From Bondarzewia mesenterica (taxonomy: Eukaryota; Basidiomycota; Agaricomycetes; Russulales; Bondarzewiaceae), in the NCBI GenBank assembly GCA_004802705.1, contig SGPL01000015.1, positions 66,755 through 130,754 on the forward strand: a DNA stretch of 64,000 nt, given 5' to 3'. Within the stretch, counting starts at the first letter, position 1. Each line of letters begins with the position of its first letter. The notes beneath the pieces are model-generated. The model ran no database searches, was not told the DNA's origin, and saw only the letters and a program-made list of their open reading frames with translations. Shown here piece by piece: positions 1-10,746 of the stretch. Made by a program: the position numbers and the translations under genes.

Positions 1-454
1 CCATGGGCACTCGATGCGATTGGCTGGAAATATGTATGTCTGGTTCGCACACAGGATATCAAATTTGACTCACGCATGAGTGTTGCAGTATTTGGTGTAC
101 TGTGGATGGCTAGGCCTCGAGTTAATCTTTGTACTGTCGTACATCGTAGAGACGAGGGGCAAGTCGCTCGCGTGCTCGTTCTAAATTGTTACTCACATCA
201 TCTGTTCAGGTCGCACGTTGGAAGAAACAGCTGTTCTGTTCGATGGCGAAGAGAAACCAGCGGATCTTGTGCAGATGGGAGGAAACGCGGCAATTATCAC
301 CATGAGTAGAGGCGCTGGCGCGGCCGTGCAGGGCGACTTCGACCCATCGGCAGCTGAGACGCCAGAAAAGTCATCGGTGGGTGAGATTTACGAACTACGT
401 ACGACACGATCAATTGGAATGGATCGTTGGGACGATTCAAGCGAGGTCAAATAG
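1..454 (+). CDS. MFS sugar (hexose) transporter, 3' end only
   Basis: C-terminal part of a proton-coupled sugar transporter of the major facilitator superfamily; the rest lies before the window. Three exons join in frame: 1-33 (ends AIGWKY), 89-158 (last transmembrane helix, GWLGLELIFVLSYIVETRG) and 210-454 (cytosolic tail with stop TAG at 452-454). The sequence GRTLEETAVLFDGE after the last helix is the hallmark of fungal sugar porters (PETKGRTLEE-type motif). The second intron (159-209) begins with GC rather than GT (gcaagt), and the frame only closes with that donor. The tail is about 75 residues, polar and probably cytosolic. The substrate cannot be told from this fragment. Confidence 0.88.
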
Positions 455-562
455 GTTGTGGTCCGCAGTTTTCCATAGTAATGAGATGTATTCTTATAGC
501 ATAGTATCCCGCTGCTTTGTATGGACAGTAAATATCCATCCAACGATAAACAGGACCCTGTA

Positions 563-3075
563 TTAGCATTGGCTAGGCTCCTCTTGGGCAGCTGGAACCC
601 ATACTTGGATGGATCCCGGTTTGCATGAGAACGAACCCCCACCATCCGCCGAGATATCGACGCGCCCGAAGGGCTCAAATAAGCCCACGTAGTTCGTGTT
701 TGTGTGATTCTGTGATTCAATCAGCCGCAGCCCCGGAAAATTGAAGTGCATCTTACAGGTCCGACGTTCATGCGTATTCTGTGCGACTGATCGTCAGCCC
801 TAGGAAATCAATAGAGTCAGTAGGACAAAGTTAATTATCCACTCTGTTTCAGCGTACCTGGCCTTCGGGCTCGCATTAGATATAAGTACGGCGCAACCGC
901 TATGATTAGAATCTCCGGTGCGGACAAACCCGATACAATTCGGGTGGTAAAAGTAATCTCTTAATGATCCGCCAGCGAATTTCTTCCGCACTTCCATGAG
1001 GCGGCGGAGCCCGTTAGCAGTAGATTCGTTGAAGCATTCGCGGTTGGGATATAAGTCCCCGTAGAACACACAGCTAGAGAGTAGTGTAGATAAGGCAGTG
1101 ATGATGCCAGAGTGACAATAAAGACTCACGGATGGCCCTCCCCTCGCAACAGTATCAATGCGTACGCTTGGAGCTTAAAATTGGTATCGACCTGCAGATG
1201 ACTTCAATTTTTCAGCTCGTGAAAGAGAACTAACTAAACGCACCCAACTCTCTAGGGTTTGGCCCACTTGCTAGGATTTACAGCTGTAAGCAATACGCAC
1301 GGAAAGAATAAAACTCTAATCACCGTGCTAACGGATAAAGTCAGACATACGCGTTCCTGCGAGGAGCAAAGCTCATACCTACTCATGATTGTCAACGAAT
1401 ATCACTGCGTCTCCAGGACGCATCTTCACAACAGTGGTATTCAGGATGGTTCTTAGATCGTATTTTGATCCATTTTTGCTTGCTTCATGAAAGTTGCCAT
1501 GCAAAGGAACGTCGAAGAAGGCCAACTGCACCTGTCAATCATACGAGCGAAAGAGTTGCTCAACTAGCTCACCTGGCCTTCAAAGGCCCGAATGTAGGAT
1601 AGTATTAGGCTGGCACTGCGGCTGTTCAGAGGAGAGTATTATTTCGAAGTTCCATAGACTTACTTTCCGGACCAATACTCTCCTACCATGAATGTCCCCG
1701 ATCTACCTGGACCGTCACGGGCTCTCCTGATCTACCTCAATGACTGAATTAGTCGACTTTTAATAAAAATACAACTCGGATGAGCTCACCCATTCGAGCA
1801 GAAATTTCCTGTCCATGTGTTTGATAGCATCTAGACGAAACCCTGAAGCACCGGTAACCTGAGAACATGCTATTGGTGAGATGAGGGCAGCAGAAAGTAT
1901 ACGGTATGAAGGAACCCACATCTAACACCCAGCTGGCCCATTTGAATAAATCAGCCCTCACGTCTGGATGTCGATGATCAATCTGAGATCAAAACAAGTT
2001 GAGGAGTCGCGGAGTGAATTATTACCAGAGTACTCACGTCTACACCTAGCAAGTAGTCATAATTTCCAAACTCTTTGTCCACGTTGTGGGACCATCCCTT
2101 GTCTTCTTTGCCAACTATTCGATAGATGCCTTTACTTTGAGTTCGCTGATCCCAGTCAACACCTGCCAAATAGAAAACTTCAGACAACTATCCCATGAGA
2201 AGAAGCATTCTATGCACCTGTGAAATGCTCGTGGGTCCACCGCATTGAGCTGTACTACTTCTTTGTTACCAAGGTAAATAAGGTAGACTTGAGCAAAGAA
2301 AATACCTGTCCAGCTCTTCCTGCAAAATCGAAAGCAGTCCATCCCTGGAAATGTGTTAAATCTTGATCATATCCGACTGTGTAGAAGCACGAGCTTACCT
2401 CTATCTCTCTTGCTGGACCCAATTCTTTTCGACGGTCTTTCTCATCGACAGGAATGGCAAGGAATTTCTCTGTTCTATCGCCACCAAGTTTGTGCTGAGA
2501 GATGAATCAGTATTGGGATCCGCAATCACCTAGCTTGCCACGTACATTGAGGACAGCGTCGATCATGATATCGATACCATATTGCTTTGCCACAGAGATC
2601 GCTTTGATGAGTTCGTCCTTCGTACCCCATCTAGTGCTGATCGTGCCCTTCTGAAGAAACTCTCCAAGGTCCCACTAAACCGGGTTGAACCCGGGTGAGA
2701 AAGCGGTCCAATGCAGTAACAAGAATTGTAGTCACCAAGTCATAAGCATCGTATCCCTGTCCGTGCTGGGAGCAATAACATCCGGTGTGAGTCAACAATT
2801 TGACTTGAAGTGACATCATGTTAATACAGGTTAATACCTTGTGCGTCGCCTTATTTGGTGGAGGAAGCCAGACCTGAGTGACACCCAGGTCTGCGAGCCT
2901 AGGCACTTCGTTTTCAAAGTGTGCCCACCAGCTCATGTCCGGGTGCGAACTATCCCAGGTAAAGAATTGAAACTTCTTTGATGTCAACATCTGCTAATAA
3001 TATTTGCCTGCCAGCAAGACAAATTGAACTGACCATCAAGGGATTGGACGAGTTCGCCTGGGATCCAAGATGCAT
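563..3075 (-). CDS. GH13 alpha-amylase, intracellular fungal type
   Basis: Glycoside hydrolase family 13 enzyme expected to cleave internal alpha-1,4-glucosidic bonds in glycogen or maltodextrins. No signal peptide is seen, so it probably acts inside the cell. The protein is spread over about a dozen short exons. Readable blocks in order: QFFTWDSSHPDMSWW, GVTQVWLPPPNKAT, GQGYDAYDL, WDLGEF, IDIMIDAVLNHKLGGDRTE, DWDQRTQSKGIYR, GNYDYLLG, GASGFRLDAIKHMD (nucleophile Asp), FMVGEYW (acid Glu), RPGDAVIFVDNH, YGDLYPN and a C-terminal beta domain ending QVWVPAAQEEPSQC. This matches the GH13_5-like group common in basidiomycetes. The start is uncertain: I chose the ATG at 3073-3075 followed by an intron near 3000-3035. 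At the VDNH motif the next exon does not join in frame (see findings). Confidence 0.85.
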
Positions 3076-3175
3076 CTTCGAGAGAGCACCATCCGATCTC
3101 CTCGAAGTGCCGGAATAAAACAAGTGAGTTAGTTTTTCGAACATTATGAGTGGCGTGCAGTCGGACGGTAGGTCT

Positions 3176-4394
3176 CAAAGTCGAATATTTTAATGTTGTG
3201 AGAAATCAGCATTCCGGGCCTGCGTCGGAAAGCATAGAAGAACGGCCCGGGCGATTTCAAGACTTGCCTAATTCATCCGATTTTAGACTCCGCCCACGCG
3301 GGTATAAAAAATTTTGTCACCTCTTTTACCTTTCTTCACCGTTGCATTCACTACCGCGCCTCCGTGTTTCTTGGCCAACGTTTAGTTGGACTACGGCTCA
3401 CGGATATGGTGCACGATATCATGTGGTGGATCAGAAGGATGCCCCCTTAATCGCTCCAATCACATCTATTCTACGTCGATATGGAGTTTCATGATGTGGC
3501 TACAGACGTCTCTGGCTTCGCCTGTTTACGTTCTTCTGGATGCTTTCACTGCAATGAATTTTCTTTGTCCGAGCAGAGCTTTGCATCCGTATGAGCGTGG
3601 CCAGTCATTCATTCAACATCCAACATTTGTTACCGTACCAGCATTTGTTGTGTCCGATTGCGTGCTGGGCCACCGCAGGTTACTGCTAAGTACTCGACTT
3701 GTCCGTCGCTGCGCCCGCTATCTCGAGACTTGGTCACCAGTCTAGGTTACCGCACGCACGCTGAACGCAGTGCGCACGAATCCACATGCAGGAGATCAGT
3801 CAACAAGAATCTGAGGCCCAAGACGCGCATATGGCACAACTTCGAAGATTGGTTGTTCCATTATTTCGTCGAAACAGGCCCTCCGACCAAGTATTTGCCC
3901 TCGGGCGGGATCAATTCAGATTAAGTAGGCCAAAACAATGATTTAAATACTTACTGAGAATCAGCAGGAGCACAATCCATCTGTAACAAGATAGGTATTC
4001 CCAGTTTTACTCGAGTCCCGAGACCTTTTTTTTCATAGGGCGAGAGGACATTCGCGAGCTCAGACAGTAACTAATGAAGAATTCTTTCAATACATGATTC
4101 TCTGTTGTGTGATGCCCTTGGAAGGCGGGTGAGAACATGGATAGTGAGTTGGATTTTGGATAGCAGATCACTCCTGCTTGCCACAAGGTATGGCATCCAC
4201 GAGACATGTCTTCGGAAAAGTCGATCAATCACAAGAAATACTCATCATCTACTTACCAGAATCCTGGTTGGTCGATTTCTTCTCCTCGGCTTGAAGGCCT
4301 GCGAAAGTTCAATAACCTTCATGGGTGCATGACTGGCATACCGACATAAAAGACGACTAAGAACATGGAAGAATAAGTGAAAGACATAATCCAC
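3176..4394. other. Region without a confident gene
   Basis: Between the start of the amylase gene and the end of the coiled-coil gene. It holds a TATA-like box (ggtataaaa, near 3300) on the plus strand followed by a pyrimidine-rich tract, which looks like a plus-strand promoter, and a weak three-exon gene candidate (3481-3924, listed separately). From 3930 to 4394 I see no coding pattern on either strand. Confidence 0.4.
3481..3924 (+). CDS. Candidate small gene, unknown
   Basis: A tentative model built only from splice signals and frame. Exon 1 from ATG 3481 reads MEFHDVATDVSGFACLRSSG and continues to a gtatga donor. A short exon follows after the cag near 3641, and a last exon begins after ctag near 3744 and ends with stop TAA at 3922-3924 (tail ETGPPTKYLPSGGINSD). 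Intron phases agree (0, then 1), and a TATA-like box lies about 180 bp upstream. I recognise no family. Another frame in the last part (3788-3943, starting MQEISQQESEAQDAH) also looks protein-like, so the true frame is open. The region may equally be non-coding. Confidence 0.22.
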
Positions 4395-6800
4395 TCATCG
4401 TTTGCCAAAAGGCATCGATGAAATGGCCGAAGCTCTCCCAAAGAACGAACGCTGGGGTACAGGGCCGGTATCCTTGACGGGAGACAGGTCTCGCGGAATG
4501 CCCAAGTTGTCCCCATCGACCTATCAACGTACTCTGTCAGAACTTACTCCATGTCATCGTCCAAAACTATACTTTGCACTAACCTGGCTGTATGAATTCC
4601 AGTCAAACGTCGCCGGCTGCGCAGCAGTGAAAGCATTAAGCCTCCGCATCTTCTTTTTCTTTGGTGCGGAAACATCTTCCTCAGGTTCACTCTCAAGTTC
4701 AACCTGTTTGCTCGCCGCTCTGCCTACCTGTTTCCTCTTACCCTTCGCATTGGCCACTGACTTCTTGTGACCAGCGTCACCGCCATCCGATTCGTCCTCA
4801 GCTGCCTTCTTCTTTTTCTTCGGCTTTGGTTTCGCCGGGACGCTATCCTCGTCCTCTGCCGCGTTCACTTTCCTTTTCCTGGGGCTCGTGCTCATGTGGA
4901 TCACGGGTGTTTTACCCTTGACCTTGGGCTTGTGTTTCGGCACAACAGGGGAAACGGTGCGACTCTCCAAGGCACCATCAGCCTGCGCTTTGCCCTTGCC
5001 TTTCTTCGATTTGGCTGCAACCGGTGCTGGCGAAGGTATGACTTCCTCTATATCACTGTCGAGCTCGACCACGACATGGGCGTCGGCCTTATATGTAGGT
5101 GGCAGACTGGCGGTTGAAACGATAGCACTGCTCGTCGAAGGCTGTGGCTTGCGAGGCAAAGGTCTGGGTTTCGGGCGACCCTTCGACTCGCGTTTCGTTG
5201 TCGTCGAAAATTTTGGAGGTGGAGGGGGCGAGTCCGGAATGACCGCCACCTCAACTTCCTCTGAATCTGAGATGGTAGCTGGGGTGCCTTTCTTCTGCTC
5301 ACCCAAGATTGATTTGCTAATTCATCGAGATGTAGGAAGGTACTTACAGAAGATAACTTAGCCTTCAGTTGCTCGATCTGCTCCTGTGCCTTCTCTAACT
5401 CCTTTCCTCTCTTATCCGCAAGCTTCTCGAGCTTCGTGGACGTCTGCTTGGCTTCCTCAATTTCCGCCTGATATGTTTTGAGCGAATGAAGCCCGGATGT
5501 TTAAAAAGAAAGAGACTTACCACTCGCTCCGCTAGTGCAGCAGACAACTTCTCCACCTTCCTCTTGTCTTTGGCATCGGACTCAGCTTTTCCTGTCTCCA
5601 AACTTTGCTTCACAGTGGCTCGAAGCTCCTCCAGCTGACGCGACAATTTCGCGTTGGTCCGCTCCAATTCGTCCTTGGAATCGCCCAAGCTGTCCAATTC
5701 CTGTTGGAGTTTCTGAGACCTCTTGTCGGCTTCGTCGACTTGTTGCTTCGCTAACGGTTTAAGTGCTCCAGACTTCACACATGAGTACAAACAAACTCAC
5801 TGCGTGTTCCTCCAATGCCGCAGATAACTTGGATACCTTCTTTTTTTCCTTCTCGAACACCTTCTCACTCTGTTTCTTGAACTGCGTAAGTTCGTCCTGA
5901 ACAGTTTTCACCCGTATTTCGAGCTCAATCTTCTGCTTCCGCATCGCCTCGACCTCCTCGCCGCCCTTGTTCTCCAGCGTCTGCCATTTGTCCAACTGCG
6001 ACTTCATGTTTGTGTTGGCGAATTCAAGCTCGCCCTTGATGCGCTCGAGCTCACTCTGTGCTGTCTGAGAAGTCTCTAATTGTAACATTGCCCTGTCAAG
6101 TTTCGTACCAAGAGTGGCGACATTGGCAGTGAGGACAGACTCGTTCTGACGAAGGCGAGACTCTTCTTTCTGCGATACCATACCTCTCCCTGTAAGAAAA
6201 TATAGACTGTTGGTAGATAAAATCACACACCCGAGCATCCTCCTTGTCCTTCTCGGCGACCTCAAGCTGCTCCATCTTCTCCTTCAAGTCCGCCGCAATC
6301 AGAGCAATCCTCGCCTTCAGTCCCTTAACCATCTCGGTGTGTTGGTCAGCAACACCTTCCAACACTTCTTCCAGCTCGTCATTTTTCGCCTCCAACTCCG
6401 TTTCTTTAGCCTGGAACATTGTGAGCTTGAAATCCCTTTGTAATCGCGCCAGCCGCTCTTTACGCAAGTTCTCGCGTTCTTTGAGCATGTTGACCCTTTC
6501 GCTTTCGAGTAAGACTGTAGTCTGAAGATGCACAATTCGATGGCATGCCAGTAGGGAGTCGCAGCCATCGACCCATCTCTTGACCTCGGACTTCGACTTG
6601 GCCTGGAGCTTCTGTACTTCGTCGGCAGAGCGATCGCGTGAACACGTAGCCTCCTGCCTCAGCTGTTCGTTAGTACGCTCAAGGGTGCGGTTCTTCTGAA
6701 CAAGCTCGTCAATGTGTTTCTGTTGGGAAGCGGCCATGGCTTCTTGAGCGGCAGAGGAAGGCGTGGAGCGAATGGGCGTGGGTACTTTGCGAAACATCAT
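4395..6800 (-). CDS. Long coiled-coil protein with basic, SUMO-binding-like tail
   Basis: Unrecognised protein of roughly 700 residues in several exons. The N-terminal two thirds is heptad-rich coiled coil, for example QKHIDELVQKNRTLERTNEQ, LEVAEKDKEDARV, LGTKLDRAMLQLETSQ and KLQQELDSLGDSKDELERT. The C-terminal third is low complexity with lysine/arginine clusters (KPKPKKKKKAAEDE, GKRKQVGR, KKKKMRRL) that look like nuclear localisation signals, and two short hydrophobic-acidic motifs (EEVEVAVIPDS, HVVVELDSDIEE) resembling SUMO-interacting motifs. The last exon (stop 4395-4397) reads VDGDNLGIPRDLSPVKDTG and ends SSMPFGKR. Start ATG 6798-6800 gives MMFRKVPTPIRSTPSS, with SP/TP sites. A nuclear or chromosomal scaffold role is inference only. 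Confidence 0.7.
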
Positions 6801-7047
6801 AAACAAATGGAATTATATGGTGTCCCTGCGGGTTGAAAATACTGAAAAAAGCAGAAGTTGGGCGAGAGCGTATTTGAGGACGCTTCAGGTAACAGGCAGA
6901 TGAGTTCCCTACTTTGTGAATATGACCGCGTATATCCAATGAACTTCAGGCAGAAAAAAAGATTGCTCGCGCCTTAGGGCATAAGATGCAAAATTGAGCA
7001 GCGTGTTTCAACTAGCTAAGTAGATGTCGCCGAGCGGGTGACGATAG

Positions 7048-7067
7048 AGACGCGTTTCCACGCGTCT
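7048..7067. promoter_or_regulatory. Palindromic pair of ACGCGT (MCB-like) boxes
   Basis: Two ACGCGT hexamers (7050-7055 and 7060-7065) form a perfect inverted repeat, AGACGCGT-ttcc-ACGCGTCT. They lie in the 328-bp divergent promoter between the coiled-coil gene (minus, start 6800) and the small gene at 7129 (plus). ACGCGT is the binding site of the fungal MBF (Mbp1-Swi6) complex, which drives G1/S genes. Use of this site here is inference. Confidence 0.5.
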
Positions 7068-7128
7068 GGGGCCGGGTGGGCGTGTTTGCGTGCGTGTGGC
7101 TGAACAACCCATTCTTTCTTCCTCCTCC

Positions 7129-7896
7129 ATGTCGCCGAGTCGGCCCGTTACTGATATCAAAGTCCAAGTGCCTCGTCACAACACAGCGCGCATCGGGCCT
7201 GCTTTAACAGCACAGATCACGACCATTGCCAAAGAGCAAGGTGTCAGGACGGATCTTCGTCAGTCGAACCATGATCCAGCAAGCGCCCTAGCACTCGCCA
7301 TTGTCCGCATGCTCCTTGCTCTGATCACTATTTGCCAGACAGAACTGACGTGGGATTTGTGATCTATAGGAAAGTGCATCGGACTGGAACTCACTTCTTA
7401 CAACCGCTCGTGCTGACCGTGGACCGCAGTGGGATGTTGGAACACAACAGTGAGTCACACTAGGATCTTCGCAGCCGACCACATATTTCATCTTATCTAT
7501 CCTAGATTTCATGTGGAACAGGGCTCGGATCTCTATTACGACCCTGCTCCTCTCCTTGAATACCTCAAGGAGGGCCAACAAGAGGGCAATCAATCATCTG
7601 ACGCAGCTCCTCCCGAACCGGCCACGCCCCTCATGGCCCACCGTCAACAGCAGTTCAATATGGGTGGACAATTCCCCATGAACGGCATGCTTCCCCACTC
7701 ATCCGCCATAGCAGCTTCTCCCCGACATATGGGCGGGCAGATGGGCACCCCACACCACGGTGGACAATTTGGCGCCATACCTCCAGGCCAATTCTATGGC
7801 GTAGGTGATCCCAGTCGCGGTTCACCAATGGTCCCTCGAGTGGGCATGATCATGGATGGGATGGGTATGTCCCCTGATGTCAGGAGGAGAATGTAG
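7129..7896 (+). CDS. Small conserved-looking protein of unknown function
   Basis: Exon 1 (7129-7240) begins MSPSRPVTDIKVQVPRHNTA. An intron (7241-7338) joins in phase to an exon reading RTDVGFVIYRKVHRTGTHF and PLVLTVDRSGMLEHN. The last exon reads FHVEQGSDLYYDPAPLLEYL, then a Gly/Met/Pro/His/Gln-rich tail with repeated MGGQ motifs (FNMGGQFPMNGML, HMGGQMGTPHHGGQFG), ending SPDVRRRM. The middle looks like a small folded domain and the tail is disordered. The second intron (about 7450-7505) does not close in frame with the obvious gtgagt...ctag borders, so its limits are open, or one base is wrong. I do not recognise the family. It is transcribed away from the coiled-coil gene and may share its promoter. 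Confidence 0.55.
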
Positions 7897-8564
7897 GTCT
7901 TGGACAATGGCATTGTATTTGTGTCCGGCATTATATTTCATAGGTGCGGTTTCAATCATTGCTTGACGTCGCAATTGCTATAGGTTAATTCATATCGCCT
8001 ATCAGTTTGTAATAATTTATAGTACGTCGGTGCTATTGTAATTCTTCAACGACGATGATCTTGGCCTATAATCCACCTGTACAAGCAGTGTTACCCACAT
8101 TTGACCGTGGGTGAGTGTGTTTAAGCAGTCAGACATCATGTCGATGATTTTACTCGCATGAAACATTGAATTGCCTTGCATTTGGCTGCACAGTGCTGCA
8201 GTATGTGAAAAAAAGGTCACCTGGTACTGACCGGATATCAATCATGCAGAGGTTGATATCAACAATCAGTCGTTCATCGTCGTGATAGAACCTTGGACTA
8301 ACTGAACTGTCCACGGTTGACAATCGAGGCAATGGCATTTGTACCCTGTGGATGAAAAACCTTATCCTGAAAGCAGGTGCGGTTGAGAGTGCTTGTAGAT
8401 GTAGCAGGGCTGAGCGCTTGTCTGGCCTGCCTCGAGAAAGGTAAGTTCTCGCATGTTCATATTGAACACTAGCGACTGACACTGATTGTCAACACTATCA
8501 AGGTCGTGCAGGACCAGGCCATTGAGAGCAAAGAGAGTAATACACCCCATGGGCTCACCTAGTC
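7897..8564. other. Intergenic region, nothing identified
   Basis: Between the 3' ends of the 7.1-kb gene and the RNase H2 gene (convergent). Open frames of up to 110 codons occur on the minus strand but show no familiar motif or splice logic. I treat the stretch as 3' untranslated and intergenic DNA. Confidence 0.5.
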
Positions 8565-9814
8565 TCACAGTTCTCCGACGCTACTCATACTCAAATCTTT
8601 AGTGACCGCACATCTGTCTTTATCTCTCCCTGTTGCGCTTTCAAATGCTTTGACCAGCGATGCTTGGCCGTCATCAATCCTGAATCCAGTTAGAAGATAA
8701 GTCCGAGAGAAGGAGCCGACGCATGTGACAAACCATTCCAGAGCGTGCGCGTTCTGTTCCAGCACGACTTTCACTGTCGTCCAAGAGAATCGCACTAATG
8801 AAGGAAAGCCAAATGTGCGATCAAGCGAGGATTTGATCCATGCTTGAGTCTTGGGATCTAGAGATGCGAGTGTCAATCCTTTCACGAAGCATTCTCTGGT
8901 ATAATACGTCCGCATACCTGACGGATAGCCACTCCCTAGCTCGAGACTCCACGGTAGCTTCTTTTCCTCATCAGTGGAAGCATCAGTAGGAGAGTTCCCT
9001 GGTCGGTCAGGAATACCCTCCTCGAATATCCACCCCTCGATCCACGCGTCTCTTGTAACCTTCGCCGCCACGCTCGCAGCCCCCACAATCTTGAACTTTG
9101 AATCTGCTTTCGCTGTCACTGTGAAATTAATGCCCGGAAACTGTGCCGATAAGGTGGCTTCCCAGGCTTTTGTTGGCCCGAGAGCATCGACATATACCTA
9201 AAATTATGACAGGAAATATGTCAGGAAAATGGAGGTAAGTCGAGTGGTGACAGACTTCAGATAGCTGCACACCACGCTGCAACACCTCGCGTATAAGGAG
9301 GATCGTCGCATTTTCAGATTGTCGATTCAGATTGGTTGGCGGACGGCGGAGCATGCCACTGGATATATCTTGTGGACTACAAACAACCTTCTGAGCAAAG
9401 TGGCTCACCTTCTGTGAAATGAATAGCATACCAAATTACCCTTACAGACCAACCGAGGTTGGATGGATCTCCGCTCAGCGTACTGAGCAGAGATGAACGC
9501 GTCTGGGCGTTTAAAGTCTTTGAATCTGTGTGGGGTTAGTCGGAGGTCCCTTAGCAAGGGGCCGCGTCTGTAAGAGGCTCACCGGCAAACCCGAGGACAT
9601 CGAGCTCATCCTGATATGAGGCAGAGCAATATGCTACACCATAGACCAAAGGGCCTAGCACTGGCCCTCTTCCGGCCTCGTCGACACCTAATATATAGGG
9701 CCCTTTAGCGGTTGGAACCGGAGAGTGATACGTATAAGACATCGTAAGAGGCGTTGAGGGATCTGGGATTGAGGGCACATTGCGAGGGTCATGCATTTGT
9801 TCATCGGAGGGCAT
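8565..9814 (-). CDS. RNH201: Ribonuclease H2 catalytic subunit A
   Basis: Removes ribonucleotides from DNA (ribonucleotide excision repair) and the RNA of RNA:DNA hybrids, as the catalytic subunit of the nuclear RNase H2 complex. Motifs in order: [19 protein letters not shown] (metal-binding Asp-Glu of DEAGRG), [51 protein letters not shown] (third catalytic Asp), [19 protein letters not shown] and [12 protein letters not shown], ending SMSSVGEL. Introns interrupt after VLGFA, after GWSVR, after QLSEV and before the last exon. The start chosen is ATG 9812-9814 ([15 protein letters not shown]), with an in-frame Met further in (MSYTYHSP) as an alternative. A MITE sits 88 bp upstream of this start. 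Confidence 0.93.
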
Positions 9815-9894
9815 ATTCGTATTTAAAGTATAGAACGGTACTTCAGATTCCAGATGTTGAGAGGAGTCAGAAGTCAGATGCAAATAAGTAGTGG

Positions 9895-9902
9895 GATCGC
9901 AG
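9895..9902. repeat. Left 8-bp target site duplication
   Basis: GATCGCAG, identical to the copy at 10488-10495 on the other side of the 585-bp element. The perfect match suggests a fairly recent insertion. Confidence 0.75.
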
Positions 9903-10487
9903 AGGCCCCCTGCATATGCTGTCAGATGTTGCATCCAAAATTGCCATATTTTGGCCGATCCGTCCGTGCTTTTTTTGGCGCCTTCTGTCCGCATTAGGAT
10001 GAGACTAGGTAAATTTTGTGTCGTCCGTCAGCATTAGTGATACAACGGTGTCAAAAAGTAGTTTCGTCCGCATGGCTGGATCGGAGCTCAGAAAACGAGC
10101 ACCGCATTCGAGTTCCCATCCACCTAGCACATCGTTGAAGAATATTCTGCTCCGAAATTGTTGCATGGAGAGCTGGATGGCTGAGGGAGGTGTTCATTCA
10201 ATCGAACAAATAAATTTGTATGATAGTGGTACCTGTCGCAAGGAGAACAAACCCTTGTCCGACAAACTTGCGTGGAGTGGTAGATGTAATGGACCCTGAC
10301 GGACCCCAACTCCGTACGCACTGGATACAACATTGCCACCGACGGACCCCTCTTCGTAAGGCCTCAGATCGGACAATTCTGAACATTTTGGCCCTTCCGT
10401 CCGCATTATGATACAACTTAGACCAAATTTGGAGGTCATATCCGTCCGCATTAGGATGCAACATTTATAGGGATATGCAGGGGGCCT
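9903..10487. mobile_element. hAT-like non-autonomous element (MITE), 585 bp
   Basis: Bounded by perfect 15-bp terminal inverted repeats, AGGCCCCCTGCATAT at 9903-9917 and its complement at 10473-10487. These are followed inward by a second inverted block, ATGTTGCATCC on the left and GGATGCAACAT on the right. The element is flanked by a perfect 8-bp direct repeat, GATCGCAG, at 9895-9902 and 10488-10495; 8-bp target duplications are characteristic of the hAT superfamily. Inside are several subterminal copies of a tCCGTCCGCATtaggatg motif (near 9988, 10020, 10063, 10397, 10441), perhaps transposase-binding sites. It has no transposase frame. It lies in the upstream region of the RNase H2 gene. 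Confidence 0.8.
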
Positions 10488-10495
10488 GATCGCAG
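10488..10495. repeat. Right 8-bp target site duplication
   Basis: GATCGCAG, directly abutting the right terminal inverted repeat and identical to the left copy at 9895-9902. Confidence 0.75.
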
Positions 10496-10746
10496 TCGTG
10501 TAGACTGGTGAAAAAGTGGACAAGTTTGGAGACGCGTACGCGTTATTTACCCTTTGTTTGTCTTCTCAACTTGGAGCTCGATCAACTGAATCTGAGTATG
10601 TGGATATCAACTGTACAGGTAGTCATTAAGTACCATAACGCCTGCATATATACACGCGATGTGAACAAAATAGACAGGAGGATTGAGGCTCAGCTGTGGA
10701 CGGCTCGATGTTAGGATGAGTCAGTGTCTGCATCTCCGTCCAGCTA

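Noticed and set aside
4888..5361. 157-codon plus-strand open frame
   Set aside because: Antisense shadow of the Pro/Lys-rich tail of the coiled-coil gene.
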